Origin: Candidatus Saccharimonadia bacterium
GTDB lineage: Bacteria; Patescibacteriota; Saccharimonadia; Saccharimonadales; Saccharimonadaceae
DNA length: 6,120 bases
NCBI GenBank assembly: GCA_023257755.1
Contig: JALRBM010000022.1
Coordinates: forward strand, 1-6,120
Reading direction: 5' to 3'
In this document: positions 4,012-6,120 of the stretch, in pieces
How the letters are laid out: the number at the start of each line of letters is the position of its first letter
How positions within the stretch are numbered: position 1 is the first letter of the stretch
Notes under the pieces: model-generated
Databases searched by the model: none
Told to the model about the DNA's origin: nothing
What the model saw: the letters and a program-made list of their open reading frames with translations, nothing else
Translations under genes and position numbers: made by a program

Positions 4012-6120
4012 ATGGATGTATTAAAGGGGCTTAATCCCGCGCAGGCTGACGCGGTACAAACGACGTCTGGACCGCTCTTGATATTGGCGGGCGCGGGAAG
4101 CGGCAAGACAAAGACACTGACGCACCGTATCGCTTATTTGATCGCGAACGAGGGGCTGTGGCCGAACGAAATTCTGGCCGTGACATTCACGAACAAGGCC
4201 GCCCGCGAAATGCGTGAACGGCTTGGGCACATTCTGGGCCATGACGGAGGCTCGCGCGGGTTCATGCCGTGGATGGGGACGTTTCATGGCATCTGTGTCA
4301 GGCTTCTCAGACAAGACGGCGCCTCGATCGGCATCTCACCGAACTATGTAATTTACGACGAAGAAGATCGCCAGGGTCTGATCAAGCAGGCGATGAAGCA
4401 GCTAGGCCTCAGCGATAGCCAGATCAAACCGCGAGCGGCCAGTAGCGCAATTTCAGCGGCGAAAAATGATTTAAAAAGCCCCCAGGAGTTTGAGGCCTCG
4501 GCCAGCTATCCGTTCCAGCGCGACCTTGCTAAAATTTATGCGCTTTATGAAAAATTGCGGATTGAGGGCGGTGCACTTGATTTTGACGATCTGCTGATTG
4601 AAACCGTGCGGCTTTTTCGTGAACAGCCCGATGTGCGCGAAAAGTGGCGGACGCAGTTCAAACATATCCTTATCGACGAGTACCAGGACACAAACGCCGC
4701 CCAGTACGCGATCGTTAAAAGTTTGGTCGGGGCCGACCGCAACATCTGTGTGGTAGGGGACGACTGGCAGTCGATTTATAGCTGGCGAGGCGCCGACTTT
4801 ACAAACATCCTTAATTTCGAACGTGATTTTCCTGGTGCCAAGATCGTTAAATTGGAGCAAAATTACCGCAGTACCGGCGCTATCCTGGAGGCGGCGCACA
4901 GCGTTATTACAAAGAATAAACAGCGCACGGATAAAAAGCTTTGGACAGCCGAACCGACGGGCGCACCTGTGCAGGTCCACGGATTGTACGACGAGGCAGA
5001 AGAAGCCTATACTGTCGCGAGCCGGATCAGTGCGCAGGCAGCGATCGGCGCCCGCCAGTACGGTGATTTTGCTGTTTTATACCGAACAAACGCACAAAGT
5101 TATACCCTAGAGCGTGCCCTCCTGCAGCACCGCATTCCGTATCAGATTATCGGTGGGGTCAGATTCTACGACCGCAAAGAAGTCAAGGATATCATCGCCT
5201 ACCTTCGCCTTCTTTATCAGCCGAATGACCGCATGAGTTTCAGCCGGATCGTTAATATTCCCGCCCGGGGAGTCGGCGCCACTAGCCTGGAAAAATTCCT
5301 GCTCTGGCAGGGTGGGAGCGGCCTGGATATCATTAGTGCCCTGATAAACGTCGAGCAGACCTCCTCCTTGACGTCCCGGGCGAAGACGGCTCTCCAGGGG
5401 CTTGGCAGTATCCTGCGCACGCTTCAGGCGAAAATACAGGAGGAGACGCCGCCGAGCGAACTGATCGAGACGCTGATCGCCCGCACCAGCTACCGCGACC
5501 ACATCCTTGACGGGACGCCACAGGCCGAGGACAGGGAGGCGAACATAGGATCACTCATCTCGGACGCCAAAAGCTTTTTGACGCTGCCTGATTTTTTGGA
5601 GGAAGTCGCGCTTATGTCCAGTGCCGATACGGATGGCGTGAGAGAAAAGGTAACACTCATGACACTGCATGCAGCTAAAGGCTTAGAATTCCCCGTCGTC
5701 TTCATGGTCGGTATGGAAGAAGGGATTTTCCCTCATTCGCGGGTGTACGAAGCCGGCCCAAGCGAACTAGAAGAGGAGCGGCGGCTTTGTTATGTTGGGA
5801 TGACCCGCGCTCGGCAAGAGCTGCACTTAAGCTACGCCAGAAGCCGGCTGCAATTCGGCCAGCGGAGCTATAACGCCGCTTCCCGTTTTTTGGCGGACAT
5901 GGGACACCAGGCCGTGATTGCGCCACCCCCCTCCATGACCCCTAGAGACTATGACGAGTATAACGACGTGCCTAACTTTGATATTGGCGATACTGTGCGG
6001 TCCGCCCAGTTCGGCCTCGGCGAAATCGTTGATATTGACGGCCTGGCGGTGACGGTCGCTTTTGAGGGCGGCCAGACAAAAAAACTGAACGTCGAGTACG
6101 CCCGCCTCGAGAAGATGTAG
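4012..6120 (+). CDS. pcrA: UvrD/PcrA-type superfamily 1A 3'-5' DNA helicase
   Basis: This is an ATP-driven helicase of DNA repair, replication restart and removal of protein roadblocks. Its 702 residues are normal (UvrD and PcrA have about 720). All SF1A motifs are visible in order: Q motif (LNPAQADAV, 7-15), Walker A AGAGSGKT (26-33), Ia TFTNKAAREM (58-67), Ib MGTFHG (88-93), Walker B DEYQD (222-226), III VGDDWQSIYSWRGAD (248-262), IV QNYRST (283-288), V TLHAAKGLEFPVVF (551-564), and VI CYVGMTRAR (593-601). The 2B region includes GGVRFYDRKEVKD (381-393). In motif III, W252 replaces the aspartate usual in UvrD and PcrA. A C-terminal Tudor-like domain (about 656-702, GDTVRSAQFGLGEIVDI) resembles the one by which PcrA and UvrD bind RNA polymerase, suggesting a role at transcription-blocking lesions. 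The stop is the last codon of the window. The choice of pcrA over uvrD as symbol is a convention. Confidence 0.95.
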   Translation: MDVLKGLNPAQADAVQTTSGPLLILAGAGSGKTKTLTHRIAYLIANEGLWPNEILAVTFTNKAAREMRERLGHILGHDGGSRGFMPWMGTFHGICVRLLRQDGASIGISPNYVIYDEEDRQGLIKQAMKQLGLSDSQIKPRAASSAISAAKNDLKSPQEFEASASYPFQRDLAKIYALYEKLRIEGGALDFDDLLIETVRLFREQPDVREKWRTQFKHILIDEYQDTNAAQYAIVKSLVGADRNICVVGDDWQSIYSWRGADFTNILNFERDFPGAKIVKLEQNYRSTGAILEAAHSVITKNKQRTDKKLWTAEPTGAPVQVHGLYDEAEEAYTVASRISAQAAIGARQYGDFAVLYRTNAQSYTLERALLQHRIPYQIIGGVRFYDRKEVKDIIAYLRLLYQPNDRMSFSRIVNIPARGVGATSLEKFLLWQGGSGLDIISALINVEQTSSLTSRAKTALQGLGSILRTLQAKIQEETPPSELIETLIARTSYRDHILDGTPQAEDREANIGSLISDAKSFLTLPDFLEEVALMSSADTDGVREKVTLMTLHAAKGLEFPVVFMVGMEEGIFPHSRVYEAGPSELEEERRLCYVGMTRARQELHLSYARSRLQFGQRSYNAASRFLADMGHQAVIAPPPSMTPRDYDEYNDVPNFDIGDTVRSAQFGLGEIVDIDGLAVTVAFEGGQTKKLNVEYARLEKM

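Noticed and set aside
4471..4980. 169-residue minus-strand reading frame opposite the helicase
   Set aside because: It lies wholly opposite conserved helicase motifs II to IV, and its sequence shows no family resemblance; a shadow of GC-biased codon positions is the simplest explanation.
5107..5502. 131-residue minus-strand reading frame opposite the helicase 2B region
   Set aside because: Same reason: full overlap with a conserved coding region and no independent initiation signal.
1..6120. Recoded TGA, as in some CPR lineages
   Set aside because: All five reading frames are open without in-frame TGA and tryptophan is encoded by TGG. No gene here ends in TGA, but five stops are too few to mean anything.
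1..6120. tRNA or rRNA genes, CRISPR array, insertion sequence, phage or defence genes
   Set aside because: Coding sequence fills nearly the whole window; the longest gap is 39 bases, and I see no direct repeats, terminal inverted repeats or tRNA-like folds in the gaps.

Overview
This is a compact, fully co-oriented (+ strand) bacterial window with five protein genes and only 20 to 40 bases between neighbours. Four products belong to recognisable families: the C-terminal half of pyruvate kinase (cut by the left edge), complete phosphoglycerate kinase, complete triosephosphate isomerase, and a complete UvrD/PcrA-type DNA helicase whose stop codon is the last three bases of the window. Between tpiA and the helicase lies a 367-residue proline-rich, acidic, probably tail-anchored membrane protein that I cannot assign to a function. 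I see no RNA genes, mobile elements, CRISPR arrays or convincing terminators.

Organism: the wording of the phosphoglycerate kinase N-terminus (VLVRADYNVPL rather than VRVDFNVPL), the TIM sequence, the lysine-capped C-terminal membrane anchor on a disordered protein, the tight packing and a TATAAT box directly in front of a start codon with no Shine-Dalgarno all resemble Candidatus Saccharibacteria (TM7) or a close Patescibacteria/CPR relative. This comes from remembered family patterns, not a database search. The GC content looks moderate and the standard code fits: the ORFs contain no in-frame TGA, and the stops used are TAG, TAA, TAG, TAA, TAG.

Layout and logic: 1-804 pyk end; 805-829 gap with a G-rich ribosome-binding site; 830-2047 pgk; 2048-2086 gap with a weak promoter-like element and no Shine-Dalgarno; 2087-2857 tpiA; 2858-2877 gap with a good Shine-Dalgarno; 2878-3981 tail-anchored protein; 3982-4011 gap with a perfect TATAAT; 4012-6120 uvrD/pcrA. 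The three enzymes belong to lower glycolysis: TIM interconverts the triose phosphates, PGK makes ATP from 1,3-bisphosphoglycerate, and PYK makes ATP from PEP. GAPDH, phosphoglycerate mutase and enolase are not in the window. For a fermentative, reduced-genome cell these two kinases would be the main ATP-yielding steps. The helicase appears to be a separate transcription unit that merely follows the glycolytic block.

The most interesting items are the uncharacterised tail-anchored protein with four motif islands in a disordered chain, the apparently leaderless helicase promoter, a good promoter match buried in the pyk 3' end, and substitutions in nucleotide-site signatures of PGK. I did not find a clearly new multi-gene system.
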